A stretch of 43,268 nucleotides of DNA from Deltaproteobacteria bacterium (GTDB lineage Bacteria; Myxococcota; Myxococcia; Myxococcales; 40CM-4-68-19): contig VBLC01000072.1 of the NCBI GenBank assembly GCA_005879315.1, forward strand, positions 1 through 43,268, written 5' to 3'. The notes beneath the pieces were generated by a model. The model did no database searches and was not told the DNA's origin. It worked only from the letters and a program-made list of their open reading frames with translations. The first letter of the stretch is position 1. Each line of letters begins with the position of its first letter. Shown here piece after piece: positions 1-8,404 of this stretch. The position numbers and the translations under genes are program-made.

Positions 1-1917
1 CTCGCGCGCGATCACCTGCGCCGCATTCCGGGCCGCGACGCCTTCGCGGCGCGGCTCGCGCAGGTGCTCTACGTCGACTCGGTCGGCCTGCCCGAGCATC
101 GCGGCAACCGCTACTTCTACTCGCGGCGCTTCGCCAGCAAGGAGAAGGCGATCTATTACCTGCGCGAAGGAGGCAGCGAGCGCGCGCTCCTTGACCCGAA
201 CGTCTGGACCAAGGACGGCAGCGACTCGCTGGGCGGGGAATGGCCGGCGTGGGACGGCAAGCGCGTCGCCTTCAACGTCAAGCACAACAATTCCGACGAG
301 GCCGTCATGTACGTGCTCGACGTCGACTCCGGCCAGCGCCTGCCCGACGCCATCGAGGGCACGAAGTACGGCCGCGCCTCCTGGACGCCCTCGGGCGACG
401 GTTTCTATTACACCTGGATTCCCAGCGACCCGAAGATTCCCACGGCCGACCGGCCCGCCTGGCAGACGATCCGCTTCCACAAGCTCGGCGGCGATCCCTC
501 CAAGGACGCCGTGGTCGTCGAGAAGATCGGCGATCCGCAGCTCTTCCAGCATGCGTTCCTCTCCAAGGACGGCCACTGGCTCGTGCGCGAGGTCGACCAC
601 GGCTGGCGCTCGACCGACCTCTACTTCCGCGACCAGCGCAAGCCGGGCTCGAGCTGGGTCACGCTCGTCGCGGGGCAGGACGCGATCTACGACGTCGACG
701 TGCACGGCGATCGGTTCTATGTGCGCACCAACGAAGGCGCGCCCAACGGCCGCGTCTTCGCCGTCGACCCGGCCCATCCCGAGCGCGGCGCCTGGAAGGA
801 GATCGTGCCCGAGCGCAAGGACGCGACGCTGGAGGACAAGGCCATCGTCGGCGGCGCACTCGCGCTTACCTACCTCGAGGACGTGGTCACGCACATCGAG
901 CTGCGCTCGCTGGAGGGGAAGCTCTCGCGCGAAATCGCGCTGCCCGGCCTCGGCTCGGCCCAGCTGGCCGGCGACGAGGACGATGACGAAACCTACTACT
1001 CCTTCGAGTCATTCACCCATCCGCGGGAGATCTGGCGCACGTCTGTGAAAAGCGGCGGCGCGGACCTCTACTTCCGCCTCGGCGTGCCGGTCGATCCGAA
1101 GCCCTTCACGGTGGAGCAGGTCTTCTTCCAGTCGAAGGACGGCGCGCGCATTCCCATGTTCATCGTCCGCAAGAAAGATCAGAAGCTCGACGGCAGGACG
1201 CCCACCATCCTCACCGGCTACGGCGGATTCCTGGTCGCGAACCGGCCCGTCTTCTCCGCGGGGATCTATCCCTGGCTGGAGCGCGGCGGCATCTGGGCGC
1301 TCGCCAACCTGCGCGGCGGCAGCGAGTACGGCGAGGAATGGCATCGCGCGGGAATGCTGGGGAACAAGCAGCATGTCTTCGACGACTTCATCGGGGCGGC
1401 CGAGCACTTGATCAAGAGCGGCTACACCAGCCCGGCGCGGCTCGCCATCCGCGGCGGCTCGAACGGCGGCCTTCTGGTCGGCGCGGCGGAAATCCAGCGG
1501 CCCGACCTCTTCGCGGTGGTGCTCTGCCACGTGCCTTTGCTCGACATGGTCCGCTACCACCTCTTCGGCTCGGGCAAGACCTGGATCTCCGAGTACGGAT
1601 CGGCCGACGACGCCGAGCAGTTCAAGTGGCTCTACGCCTACTCGCCCTACCATCACCTGCGCGAAGGCGCGCGCTATCCGGCCACCCTCGTGCTCTCGGC
1701 CGACGCCGACGACCGCGTCGATCCCATGCATGCGCGCAAGTTCGCCGCGGCGCTGCAGGCAGCGAGCAGCGGCGGACCTGTGCTGCTGCGCATCGAGCGC
1801 CACTCGGGGCACGGCGGCGCCGACTTGATCAAGGCGACGGTGGAGAAGACGGCGGACGAGTATGCCTTTGCGCTCGAGCAGATGGGGCTCTCCGCCCCGC
1901 CCGTCGCGACGCGATAG
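1..1917 (+). CDS. Prolyl oligopeptidase family serine peptidase (5' truncated by window edge)
   Basis: The frame is open from base 1, so the N-terminus lies outside the window; the first in-window GTG (64) is internal. Prolyl oligopeptidases (S9A) hydrolyse short peptides after proline and usually have about 700 residues; 638 are visible here. The N-terminal two-thirds reads like the seven-bladed propeller that gates the active site. The C-terminal alpha/beta-hydrolase domain has the nucleophile motif GGSNGG (Ser codon at 1459), the acid loop DADDRVDP near 1702-1725 and the histidine motif SGHGG near 1804-1818, so the full catalytic triad is present. GYGGF and LANLRGGSEYGEEWH, typical of S9A enzymes, precede the nucleophile. 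Cytosolic or periplasmic location cannot be decided without the start. It is transcribed toward the lipoprotein gene at 2048-3583. Confidence 0.93.
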   Translation, partial: LARDHLRRIPGRDAFAARLAQVLYVDSVGLPEHRGNRYFYSRRFASKEKAIYYLREGGSERALLDPNVWTKDGSDSLGGEWPAWDGKRVAFNVKHNNSDEAVMYVLDVDSGQRLPDAIEGTKYGRASWTPSGDGFYYTWIPSDPKIPTADRPAWQTIRFHKLGGDPSKDAVVVEKIGDPQLFQHAFLSKDGHWLVREVDHGWRSTDLYFRDQRKPGSSWVTLVAGQDAIYDVDVHGDRFYVRTNEGAPNGRVFAVDPAHPERGAWKEIVPERKDATLEDKAIVGGALALTYLEDVVTHIELRSLEGKLSREIALPGLGSAQLAGDEDDDETYYSFESFTHPREIWRTSVKSGGADLYFRLGVPVDPKPFTVEQVFFQSKDGARIPMFIVRKKDQKLDGRTPTILTGYGGFLVANRPVFSAGIYPWLERGGIWALANLRGGSEYGEEWHRAGMLGNKQHVFDDFIGAAEHLIKSGYTSPARLAIRGGSNGGLLVGAAEIQRPDLFAVVLCHVPLLDMVRYHLFGSGKTWISEYGSADDAEQFKWLYAYSPYHHLREGARYPATLVLSADADDRVDPMHARKFAAALQAASSGGPVLLRIERHSGHGGADLIKATVEKTADEYAFALEQMGLSAPPVATR

Positions 1918-1938
1918 GCGCAATGCTGATCAAGAGCC

Positions 1939-2026
1939 GAGCTCGAGCTCGTGCTCGTTTTCGTCCTCGGTGGCGAGCTCGAGCTCGTGCTCCTTTTCGT
2001 GCGACGTCGACCTCGTGCTCGTTCTC
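1939..2026. repeat. Degenerate 6-bp-periodic intergenic repeat, locus A
   Basis: The 130 bp between two convergent genes is filled by hexamers of the form GNNCTC (GAGCTC, GTGCTC, GTTTTC, GTCCTC). A 36-bp unit starting at 1939 is largely repeated at 1975. The hexamer GAGCTC is self-complementary, so much of the stretch can fold on itself. Placement between convergent stop codons suggests a bidirectional transcription end. The same motif vocabulary recurs at 3641-3709 and 25182-25379. Confidence 0.75.
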
Positions 2027-2047
2027 ATTCGGACGACTTGACAGCAG

Positions 2048-3583
2048 CTACGGCGCCGGCAGCCCGTCGACCACGTAGAGCCCGCCGCTGCTGGCCACGT
2101 AGAAGAGGCTGCGGCCGACCACCTGGTATGTGATGACATTGCGCGCGAGAGGGACAATTTGCTTGCCATCGTCGGTGACAGCGACGAGATCCAGCGAGTA
2201 CCGCGTGAGCAGATCGGGATGGCCGGTGGCACAGATCGCGATTCGACCCGTCCAGCCACACCCCTCGTTCGCCAAGCGGACCCAATCTCCCGTGCCGTCG
2301 GCGTTCGCGAGCCAGGCGCCCTCGCGGTCGCTGTAGATTGCCTTGTCGAGGCCGCCCGCAGGTTCGAAGATCGGACCAACAACCGGCTTGCCCTGGGGAG
2401 AAAGAACGGGCCGCGGGGAGGCGCCGTCGATCGATTCGACCATCTCTCCCAAGGTCTCCGAGTAGTCCACGATGATGCGCGAGTCCGGGCTGATCGCCGG
2501 CCAGACGGACTCGCTGGGTGAAGCCGCGCCGTGGTCGCCCGAGAGCGTGGTCCAGGAGCCGCCCCCGGTGGGGCTGCTGAACGAGGCGTGGGCGATGATC
2601 GCGATCACTCGCGAGCTGTCGGGCGTGAAGCCGATCTGGTAGCGCGGCCGGAAGACGTTCTCATCGACCGGCCCCGGCTGGGGCAGGATGGTGTCCGTTC
2701 CACTCGACGTCGTGATCAGATGGACGTCCTTGCGCGTGCTGTTCTCATCGAAGGCCGCAACGATTCTGCCGTCGGGAGAAAGTGCGAACGGCCACCTCGG
2801 CGTGTCGCAGATCTTTCGCACCGTCCCCGTCAGGTCGACGACCTGGCAGGGACCCATCAGGAGCCAGCTCCCATCAGGCGCCCATTGCGGAAAGCTCGAG
2901 ACATTGTTGGGCAGCTTCAGCGGCGTCTTGCTTCCGGCAGACAGGAGGTAGCAGTCGGGAGGACTGGCCTCGATGCAATACGCGATCGACGCGCCGTCCG
3001 GCGAGAAATAGCCTCTCAGCGGTCCATACTTGTCGAAGGGTCCCGGGAACGCGGCGATCAGCTCGGCAGCCCCGTCGGGAGGCTCGAGGCGATAGAAGGA
3101 GAAGCCGGCATCGCTCTCGTCGATGTAATAGAGCCACCGTCCGCCGAAAGCGTAATACTGCGTGCGCGAGGAGAGCTGCCGCTGTCGGCTGCCGTCCGCT
3201 CGCGCAAGCGTGAGCGTCGAATCGTACCCTCCCGGGTTTCCTTTGGCGAAGACGAGGGAGCGGCTGTCGGGCGAGAACGACCCCCATGCCTCGGCGTATT
3301 GAGGCGCCAGGATCGTCTTGTCCCCTCCGCGACTGATCAGGACCAGGCCCTGGTCGTAGGTTGGCGTGCGCGCGACGAGGACGCGGCTGCCATCGGGCGA
3401 AACGGCGTCGATTCCGTTCGCGCACGCTTCCAGCAGCGTGCCGGCAGCGCCCGGATCGGTTGGGCAGGCTGCGGGCCATGGCGGAGCAGGCGTCCCGTGT
3501 TGCTGCGGTTTGTCAGGTGGAAGACATCCGCAGGCAAGAATCGCCATTGCAAGCAGGCGCGCCACGAGCGCGAAAGTAGTCAC
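2048..3583 (-). CDS. TolB/WD40-like beta-propeller lipoprotein
   Basis: The protein has 511 residues. The reading frame stays open 73 codons upstream, but that part translates the repeat at 3641-3709. The GTG at 3583 gives a clean lipoprotein signal (VTTFALVARLLAMAILACGC) with the lipid-modified Cys at residue 18, so I chose that start although no clear Shine-Dalgarno is visible. The mature part carries repeated blade motifs of the type FSPDSRSLVFAKG, FSPDGASIAYC, LSPDGRIVAAF, FTPDSSRVIAI and ISPDSRIIVDY, the usual PD40/TolB-like propeller signature. It is probably membrane-anchored in the periplasm and acts in binding or scaffolding; no catalytic domain is seen. It follows the EPS operon on the same strand but is separated from it by repeat locus B. 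Confidence 0.8.
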   Translation of the reverse strand: MTTFALVARLLAMAILACGCLPPDKPQQHGTPAPPWPAACPTDPGAAGTLLEACANGIDAVSPDGSRVLVARTPTYDQGLVLISRGGDKTILAPQYAEAWGSFSPDSRSLVFAKGNPGGYDSTLTLARADGSRQRQLSSRTQYYAFGGRWLYYIDESDAGFSFYRLEPPDGAAELIAAFPGPFDKYGPLRGYFSPDGASIAYCIEASPPDCYLLSAGSKTPLKLPNNVSSFPQWAPDGSWLLMGPCQVVDLTGTVRKICDTPRWPFALSPDGRIVAAFDENSTRKDVHLITTSSGTDTILPQPGPVDENVFRPRYQIGFTPDSSRVIAIIAHASFSSPTGGGSWTTLSGDHGAASPSESVWPAISPDSRIIVDYSETLGEMVESIDGASPRPVLSPQGKPVVGPIFEPAGGLDKAIYSDREGAWLANADGTGDWVRLANEGCGWTGRIAICATGHPDLLTRYSLDLVAVTDDGKQIVPLARNVITYQVVGRSLFYVASSGGLYVVDGLPAP

Positions 3584-3640
3584 CGGCCCGCGGCGGCGGA
3601 AGGCACGTAGAGTCCGCTGTGCAGAACGGATGCCATCACA

Positions 3641-3709
3641 CGCGAACCAGCCCCGAGCACTGAACGCGAACCAGTCCCGAGCTCGAAAAGGAGCACGTGC
3701 TCGAGAACG
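3641..3709. repeat. Degenerate intergenic repeat, locus B
   Basis: A 24-bp unit at 3641-3664 is repeated in tandem at 3665-3688 with about 19 of 24 matches. It is followed by a perfect 12-bp palindrome, GAGCACGTGCTC, at 3691-3702. The motif CGCGAACCAGCCCCGAGCAC here recurs almost exactly at 25311-25330 (one mismatch), so this is a dispersed family. The repeat lies just after the stop of the last EPS gene and before the lipoprotein gene, a plausible transcription boundary. Confidence 0.75.
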
Positions 3710-3743
3710 GCGGGCAGGGATGCTGGACTGACCGGCGCTGGTG

Positions 3744-5084
3744 CTAAGCGCTGCGGATCTTGTCGCGCCCAAACGTGACGTTCCGGGTCGCGTTTCGCGC
3801 ATCGACCACGAGCTTCGCGTCGTGCACGAGCTGCTGGTAGTCGATGCAGTCGTGGTCCGTCGCGATCACGACCACGTCGGCCTCGGCGACATTGGGATCG
3901 AGCGGCACGCTCTCCATCTCCAGCATGTACCGCGGCTGGTGGCGCATCTCCTTCATCTTCGGGCAGTACGGGTCGTGGTACTGCACCTCGGCGCCCTTCT
4001 GCTTGAAGAGCTCGATCAAGCGGATGCTGGGGCTCTCGCGCAGATCGTCGATGTTCTTCTTGTAGGCGAGGCCGAGGATGAGGACGCGCGCGCCCTTGAG
4101 CGCCTTGCCCTGCTCGTTCAACGCATCCATGGTCCGCTCGACCACGTGATAGGGCATCTGCCAGTTGATCTCGCCGGCCAGCTCGATGAAGCGCGTCTGG
4201 AACTCGAACTCGCGCGCCTTCCAGGTGAGATAGAAGGGATCGATGGGAATGCAGTGCCCGCCCAGCCCCGGCCCCGGATAGAATGGCATGAAGCCGAAGG
4301 GCTTGGTCGCGGCCGCGTCGATCACTTCCCAGATGTCGATCTTCATCCGCTCGCAGAGGAGCTTCATCTCGTTGACGAGCGCGATGTTGACGCAGCGGAA
4401 GATGTTCTCCAGGAGCTTGGTCAGCTCCGCCTCGCGCGTTCCCTTGACGGGGACGACCTTGCTGATGGCCGAGGCGTAGAGAGCGCAGGCGAGATCGGTG
4501 CACTGCTTGGTGTATCCGCCGACGACCTTGGGAATGGTCGCGGTGTTGAACTTGGGATTGCCGGGATCCTCGCGCTCCGGTGAGAAGGCGAGGAAGAAGT
4601 CGATGCCGGCGCGCAAGCCGGAGAGCTTCTCGAGGATGGGCTTGACCACCTCGTCGGTCGTGCCGGGATACGTCGAGCTCTCGAGCACCACCAGCTGCCC
4701 GGGCCGGACGTAAGGCCCGATGGCGCGCGCGGTGTTCTCGATGTACGTCATGTCCGGCTCGCGGTTGCCGTTCAGCGGCGTGGGCACGCAGAGGATGAGC
4801 GCGTCGGCCTGCGAGGCCTTGCGGAAATCCATGGTGGCGGTGAACGGCTTCTCCGCCCCGGTCGCCTTGCGGATGCGCTCGCCGGCGATGTGCTTGATGT
4901 ACGTCTCGCCCTTCTCGATGGCGTCGATCTTGCGCTGGTCGATGTCGAAGCCGACGACGGGAAAGCCCTTCTCCCCGAAGGTCAGCGCGAGCGGCAGACC
5001 GACGTAACCGAGGCCGCAGATTCCGACCACCGCCTCACGCGCGATGATCTTGTCCAAGAGCGTGGGCTCCTTGACCTGGAGCAT
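3744..5084 (-). CDS. wbpA: UDP-N-acetylglucosamine 6-dehydrogenase-like nucleotide-sugar dehydrogenase (WbpA-like)
   Basis: The protein has 446 residues, close to the family's usual length. UDP-sugar dehydrogenases oxidise C6 of a UDP-hexose twice with NAD+ to make the uronate. The Rossmann fingerprint GLGYVG is at residues 24-29. The catalytic-cysteine motif GPGLGGHCIPIDP places the thiol at Cys278. SSTYPGTTDEV and FSPEREDPGNP favour the WbpA (UDP-GlcNAc to UDP-GlcNAcA) subgroup over UDP-glucose dehydrogenase; substrate remains an inference. A strong purine-rich ribosome site (GGGAGGGGGG) precedes the ATG. This is the last gene of the EPS operon, 30 bp after the heparinase-like gene. Together with the DegT-type enzyme and acyltransferases it could feed a Wbp-like acylamino-uronate pathway, but no WbpB-type oxidoreductase is in the window. 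Confidence 0.93.
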   Translation of the reverse strand: MLQVKEPTLLDKIIAREAVVGICGLGYVGLPLALTFGEKGFPVVGFDIDQRKIDAIEKGETYIKHIAGERIRKATGAEKPFTATMDFRKASQADALILCVPTPLNGNREPDMTYIENTARAIGPYVRPGQLVVLESSTYPGTTDEVVKPILEKLSGLRAGIDFFLAFSPEREDPGNPKFNTATIPKVVGGYTKQCTDLACALYASAISKVVPVKGTREAELTKLLENIFRCVNIALVNEMKLLCERMKIDIWEVIDAAATKPFGFMPFYPGPGLGGHCIPIDPFYLTWKAREFEFQTRFIELAGEINWQMPYHVVERTMDALNEQGKALKGARVLILGLAYKKNIDDLRESPSIRLIELFKQKGAEVQYHDPYCPKMKEMRHQPRYMLEMESVPLDPNVAEADVVVIATDHDCIDYQQLVHDAKLVVDARNATRNVTFGRDKIRSA

Positions 5085-5114
5085 GTCCCCCCTCCCACCT
5101 TCGCCGCAGGCAAC

Positions 5115-7235
5115 CTAGGCATCGGACTGCGGGTCCGCCAGAAAGAGCACGGCAGTGAACAGTCGGGCGGGGACCTCGCCGGACAATTCGAGGAGGATGG
5201 TCCGCGCCGGCCGCAGCTCGGCATATCCAGGCGAGACGTCCGTCTCGATAATGGAAAGGCGCCAGGGCAGGGTGGCGCCGAACGCGAAGAGCGCCACCTC
5301 GCGCCCTTCCTGCGAGACCGCGACGCAGCGCTGCAGGTCGTAGCCGAAGGAAAGGCCGGCGTCGTGCAGCCGCTCCAGCCGCGCCGCCTCCGCCTCGCTG
5401 GCCGGCCGCTGCGCGACCTCGGTCTGCGGCACATGCCAGCGCAGCGCGATCTGGTGGGCGCCGTGGCCGTGCAGCTCGTCGACGATGGCCGCGGCGCGGA
5501 CTTCGCCGTGCAGCGCCGCCAGTCGCCGGTGCAAGACGCCCGCGCGCTGGTAGCCGTAGTGCTCGCCGGTCGCCAGCTCGAAGCCGTCCTTGCGCTCGAG
5601 GCGGAGGATGCGCGCCCGCGAGGTGTCGGGCAGCGCGAAGAGCCGGCCGGGGACGATGCGGTTCTGCTCCAGCCCATCGACCTGCACGGTGCTGTGGCCG
5701 GCCGTCCCCCGCCGCGCGTTGCGCTCGCGCGGATCGCGCGCGTAGACGAAGGTGCCGCGGTCGACGGCGAGATCGATCTTTCCCCACGACAGCTCGACGC
5801 TGTTCTTGTCGTTGTGGGCGTGGCCGCCGGTGCCGCCCTGCCCGTTCGGTCCGGCGCTGAGGCAGAGCCAGCCCTCGCCGTTGCGCAAGACCGCGACGCC
5901 GGCGTCGGCCAGCTCCACGCTGCACCTGCGGCCTTCGGTCGCGAGCCCCTCGAAGCGGTGCACGCCATCGGCGCCGAGCAGCCAGGCCACTTCCACCGGG
6001 CAGCTCACGCCGGGCAACTTCAGCTTCGCGTCGCGCAGCGCCGCCGCTCCCAGCGCCGCCAGGTACTCGCAGTCCAGCGGCGTGCGCGGCATGAGCGGCA
6101 GCCCGCGGCAGGAGTCGAGGTCGCCGACCTGGGGAATGTTGCCGCTCGGGTTGAGCACATCGGCGATGCTGCGGAACAATCCCGCGACGGCCCGCTCCAC
6201 CTCGCGAGGCGCCGGCGCTCCTGCGGCGCGCGCCGCGAGCACCGCCGCCAGGAACAGCTCGGCGCAGAGCCGCTGGTAGCCCATCGACGACTCGAAGTGC
6301 GTGCCGTCGCGGCGGCACTGGCGCGGGATCTCCTCCCACAGCCTGCGGCCGTACTCCTTCAGCCAGACGCGCGAGCGGCCCAGCTCGGGAAAGAGCGCGC
6401 CCACCACCACCAGCCCGACCAGGTCCGCGGCGTAGTGGTTGGTGCGGATGGCGCCCGTCTCCTCGAGGTGCTCCTCGATGAAGAGGCAGTGCTCCTCGAG
6501 GAACTCGAGCAATTCGCCGATGGCGCGCGCGTCGAGGGCGGGGTCGTCCCGCAGGTAGGCGAAGCTCATCGCCGCGTGCATCGCCCGCGCGCTCACCTCC
6601 ATCGCGCACGACCACTGCACGCCGAATCCCTTGCGGTTGTCGGCGCGGAACTGGCGCACCGTCTCGATGAAGGCGCGCGTCCAGGAGGAGCGCTCCTCGG
6701 CGCTCTCCGCCAGCCAGCGCGCCTGCGCGAAGCGCCAGAGATGCTGCAGCCGTCCGATCTCCCAGGCGGCCTTGGCGTCGGCGCCTTTCTGGAGGAGATC
6801 GACTTCCATCCCCGGCTGCGCCGGGTCGTAGCGGATCTGCGGATCCATCGGGTCGCGGTGGTAGTCGATGGTGGCGATGTCGGCGCCCGCGCCTTTGCGG
6901 CAATCCTTCCACTTGCCGAAGACGGGCAGCTCGCCGCGCCGGCAGGCCTCCGCCTCGCGCAGCACGAAGGAGCAGGCCTCGGGCCACCTCTCGCGCAAGA
7001 GCTGCGCGGTCTCTTCGCGCGCTGCGGGATCGACGATCGCCGGTCGCGCAGCCGAGAGAGCGAAGATCGCGCGGCTGCGGAAGGGCACCTCGAAGAAGAA
7101 AGGCGTGGCTCCGCTCTTCTCCAGCGCCAGCTTGAGGCCGGAGCGGAGCGCCTTGCGCGCGCGAGCCGCGACGGCGCGCGCCAGCTCGCGCGGCGGAATC
7201 GTCTGCGCGAGGTACGCGTAGTACTCGAAATCCAT
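5115..7235 (-). CDS. Heparinase II/III-family (alginate lyase-like) protein
   Basis: The protein has 706 residues. The first two-thirds is helical, as in the (alpha/alpha) toroid of polysaccharide lyase families. The C-terminal part carries the heparinase II/III beta-sandwich signature around GGTGGHAHNDKNSVEL and the following AVDRGTFVYARDP, with the conserved HxHND histidines. FHxS-like motifs such as HFESSMGYQRL and NPSGNIPQVGDLDS also fit the family. No signal peptide or membrane segment is visible, so as annotated it would be cytosolic, which is odd for a polymer-degrading lyase. Proteins of this kind are common in EPS loci of the XrtA type, where their role is unclear. The ATG shares one base with the TGA of the upstream fusion gene (TGATG), implying translational coupling. 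Confidence 0.88.
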   Translation of the reverse strand: MDFEYYAYLAQTIPPRELARAVAARARKALRSGLKLALEKSGATPFFFEVPFRSRAIFALSAARPAIVDPAAREETAQLLRERWPEACSFVLREAEACRRGELPVFGKWKDCRKGAGADIATIDYHRDPMDPQIRYDPAQPGMEVDLLQKGADAKAAWEIGRLQHLWRFAQARWLAESAEERSSWTRAFIETVRQFRADNRKGFGVQWSCAMEVSARAMHAAMSFAYLRDDPALDARAIGELLEFLEEHCLFIEEHLEETGAIRTNHYAADLVGLVVVGALFPELGRSRVWLKEYGRRLWEEIPRQCRRDGTHFESSMGYQRLCAELFLAAVLAARAAGAPAPREVERAVAGLFRSIADVLNPSGNIPQVGDLDSCRGLPLMPRTPLDCEYLAALGAAALRDAKLKLPGVSCPVEVAWLLGADGVHRFEGLATEGRRCSVELADAGVAVLRNGEGWLCLSAGPNGQGGTGGHAHNDKNSVELSWGKIDLAVDRGTFVYARDPRERNARRGTAGHSTVQVDGLEQNRIVPGRLFALPDTSRARILRLERKDGFELATGEHYGYQRAGVLHRRLAALHGEVRAAAIVDELHGHGAHQIALRWHVPQTEVAQRPASEAEAARLERLHDAGLSFGYDLQRCVAVSQEGREVALFAFGATLPWRLSIIETDVSPGYAELRPARTILLELSGEVPARLFTAVLFLADPQSDA

Positions 7236-8404
7236 CAGGCGGCCTTCTCTTGCGCGGAGAGGGCGGAGACGACGATCTCCTCCATCTCCTCGACGCGCGC
7301 CTCCCAGCCTTCGCCGCGCACCTGCGCGGCGCGCACCTCGCTGGGCCCGGCGCCGGCGGTGATGGCAGCCGCGATCTCGCGGACGATCTCGCCGGCATCC
7401 TTGCCGATGCGGCAGACGCCGAGCCGTTCAACCTCAGGGATGGCGGTCGAGACCACCGGCAATCCCGCCGCCAGGTATTCGCGCACCTTGAGCGGATTGG
7501 AGGCGAGCGTCAGCTCGTTCATCTTGAAGGGCATCAGCGCCACGTCGAAGGCCTTCGCGTAGCGGGGCAGATCGGCGTACGGCTTGCGCCCCAGGAGGCG
7601 GATGTTGTTCGCGCCCTGCAGCGGCTTCAGGTCCGTCGTGGCGTTGCCGACCAGGGCCACCGTGCCTCCCGAGAAGGCGTCGGCCACGTGGCGCACCAGC
7701 TGCAGATCGACCCAGTCGGCGATCAATCCCCAGAAGCCGATGATCGGCCCGGGCGCGCCCTTGAGGTCGTCGGGCACCTCGGTCTGCGGATCGAAGGCCT
7801 GGGCGAAGTGATCGAGATCGACGCCGTGCTGCACCAGGTACGCGTTCGCATTCAACCGCGCCTTGTCGTCGCGCAGCTTCTCGCTCGAGCAGAGGACGAC
7901 GTCGCTCCTGAGGAGCAGCCGCCGCTCCAGCTCGCGGATGTCCTGCCCGGGCGCGTCGGAGAAGGCGCTGAACTCGTCGACGCAGTGGTAGACGACGAGC
8001 GACTCGCCGAGCGTGCCGGCGACCGGCGCCGAGCTGGGGAGGAAGCTCCAGGAGACGACGTCCTTGAAGTCGAGCTGATCCATCGCCCGCTCGATCTGCG
8101 CCTTGAGCAAGGCCCCGTTCGCCGTGCGCACCAACTCGCTGCCGTAGTAGGGGATGGCGAGCGGAGTGAGCACCCAGATGTTGGGATGCCGCTCGCGAAT
8201 GCCTCGCAGGGCGAGGGTCACCTTGCTCGCCATGCGCCGGAAGTCGCGCACGTTCACCCGCGGCCGCCGGTTCCCGATGCTGTTGACCCAGAGCACGCGG
8301 TTGTCGCGCGCGAGGATCTTCATGATGTGCATCTTCGAGAGCGGATCGCCGTCCCAGTCGTTGCTGAAGCAGACGATGTCCCGCCCCTTGAGCCCGCCCG
8401 ACAT
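7235..8404 (-). other. Glycosyltransferase module of the fusion, with a possible independent internal start
   Basis: This segment encodes about 389 residues resembling a stand-alone GT4-like enzyme: it opens GRDIVCFSNDWDGDPLSKMHIM, has a Rossmann-like second half (GPIIGFWG, VALVGNA, IRLLGRKPYADLP) and the donor-site region FDVALMPFKMNELTLASNPLKVREYLAAGLPVVST. An ATG at 8404 is preceded by GAGG three bases upstream, so separate translation by reinitiation is possible even though the frame is continuous with the amidotransferase. It is transcribed with the rest of the EPS operon, and its product would be a cytosolic, membrane-associated transferase adding one sugar of the repeat unit. Donor and acceptor cannot be assigned. 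Confidence 0.7.

Noticed and set aside
1939-2026. CRISPR-like array at the 6-bp repeats
   Set aside because: Repeats are 6 bp, degenerate and without spacers; no cas genes are present.
4890-7562. Long plus-strand open frame (about 890 codons) antisense to the heparinase and flanking genes
   Set aside because: Its translation is Arg/Ala/Gly-rich without domains, as expected for the shadow of a GC-rich gene; the opposite strand encodes clear families.
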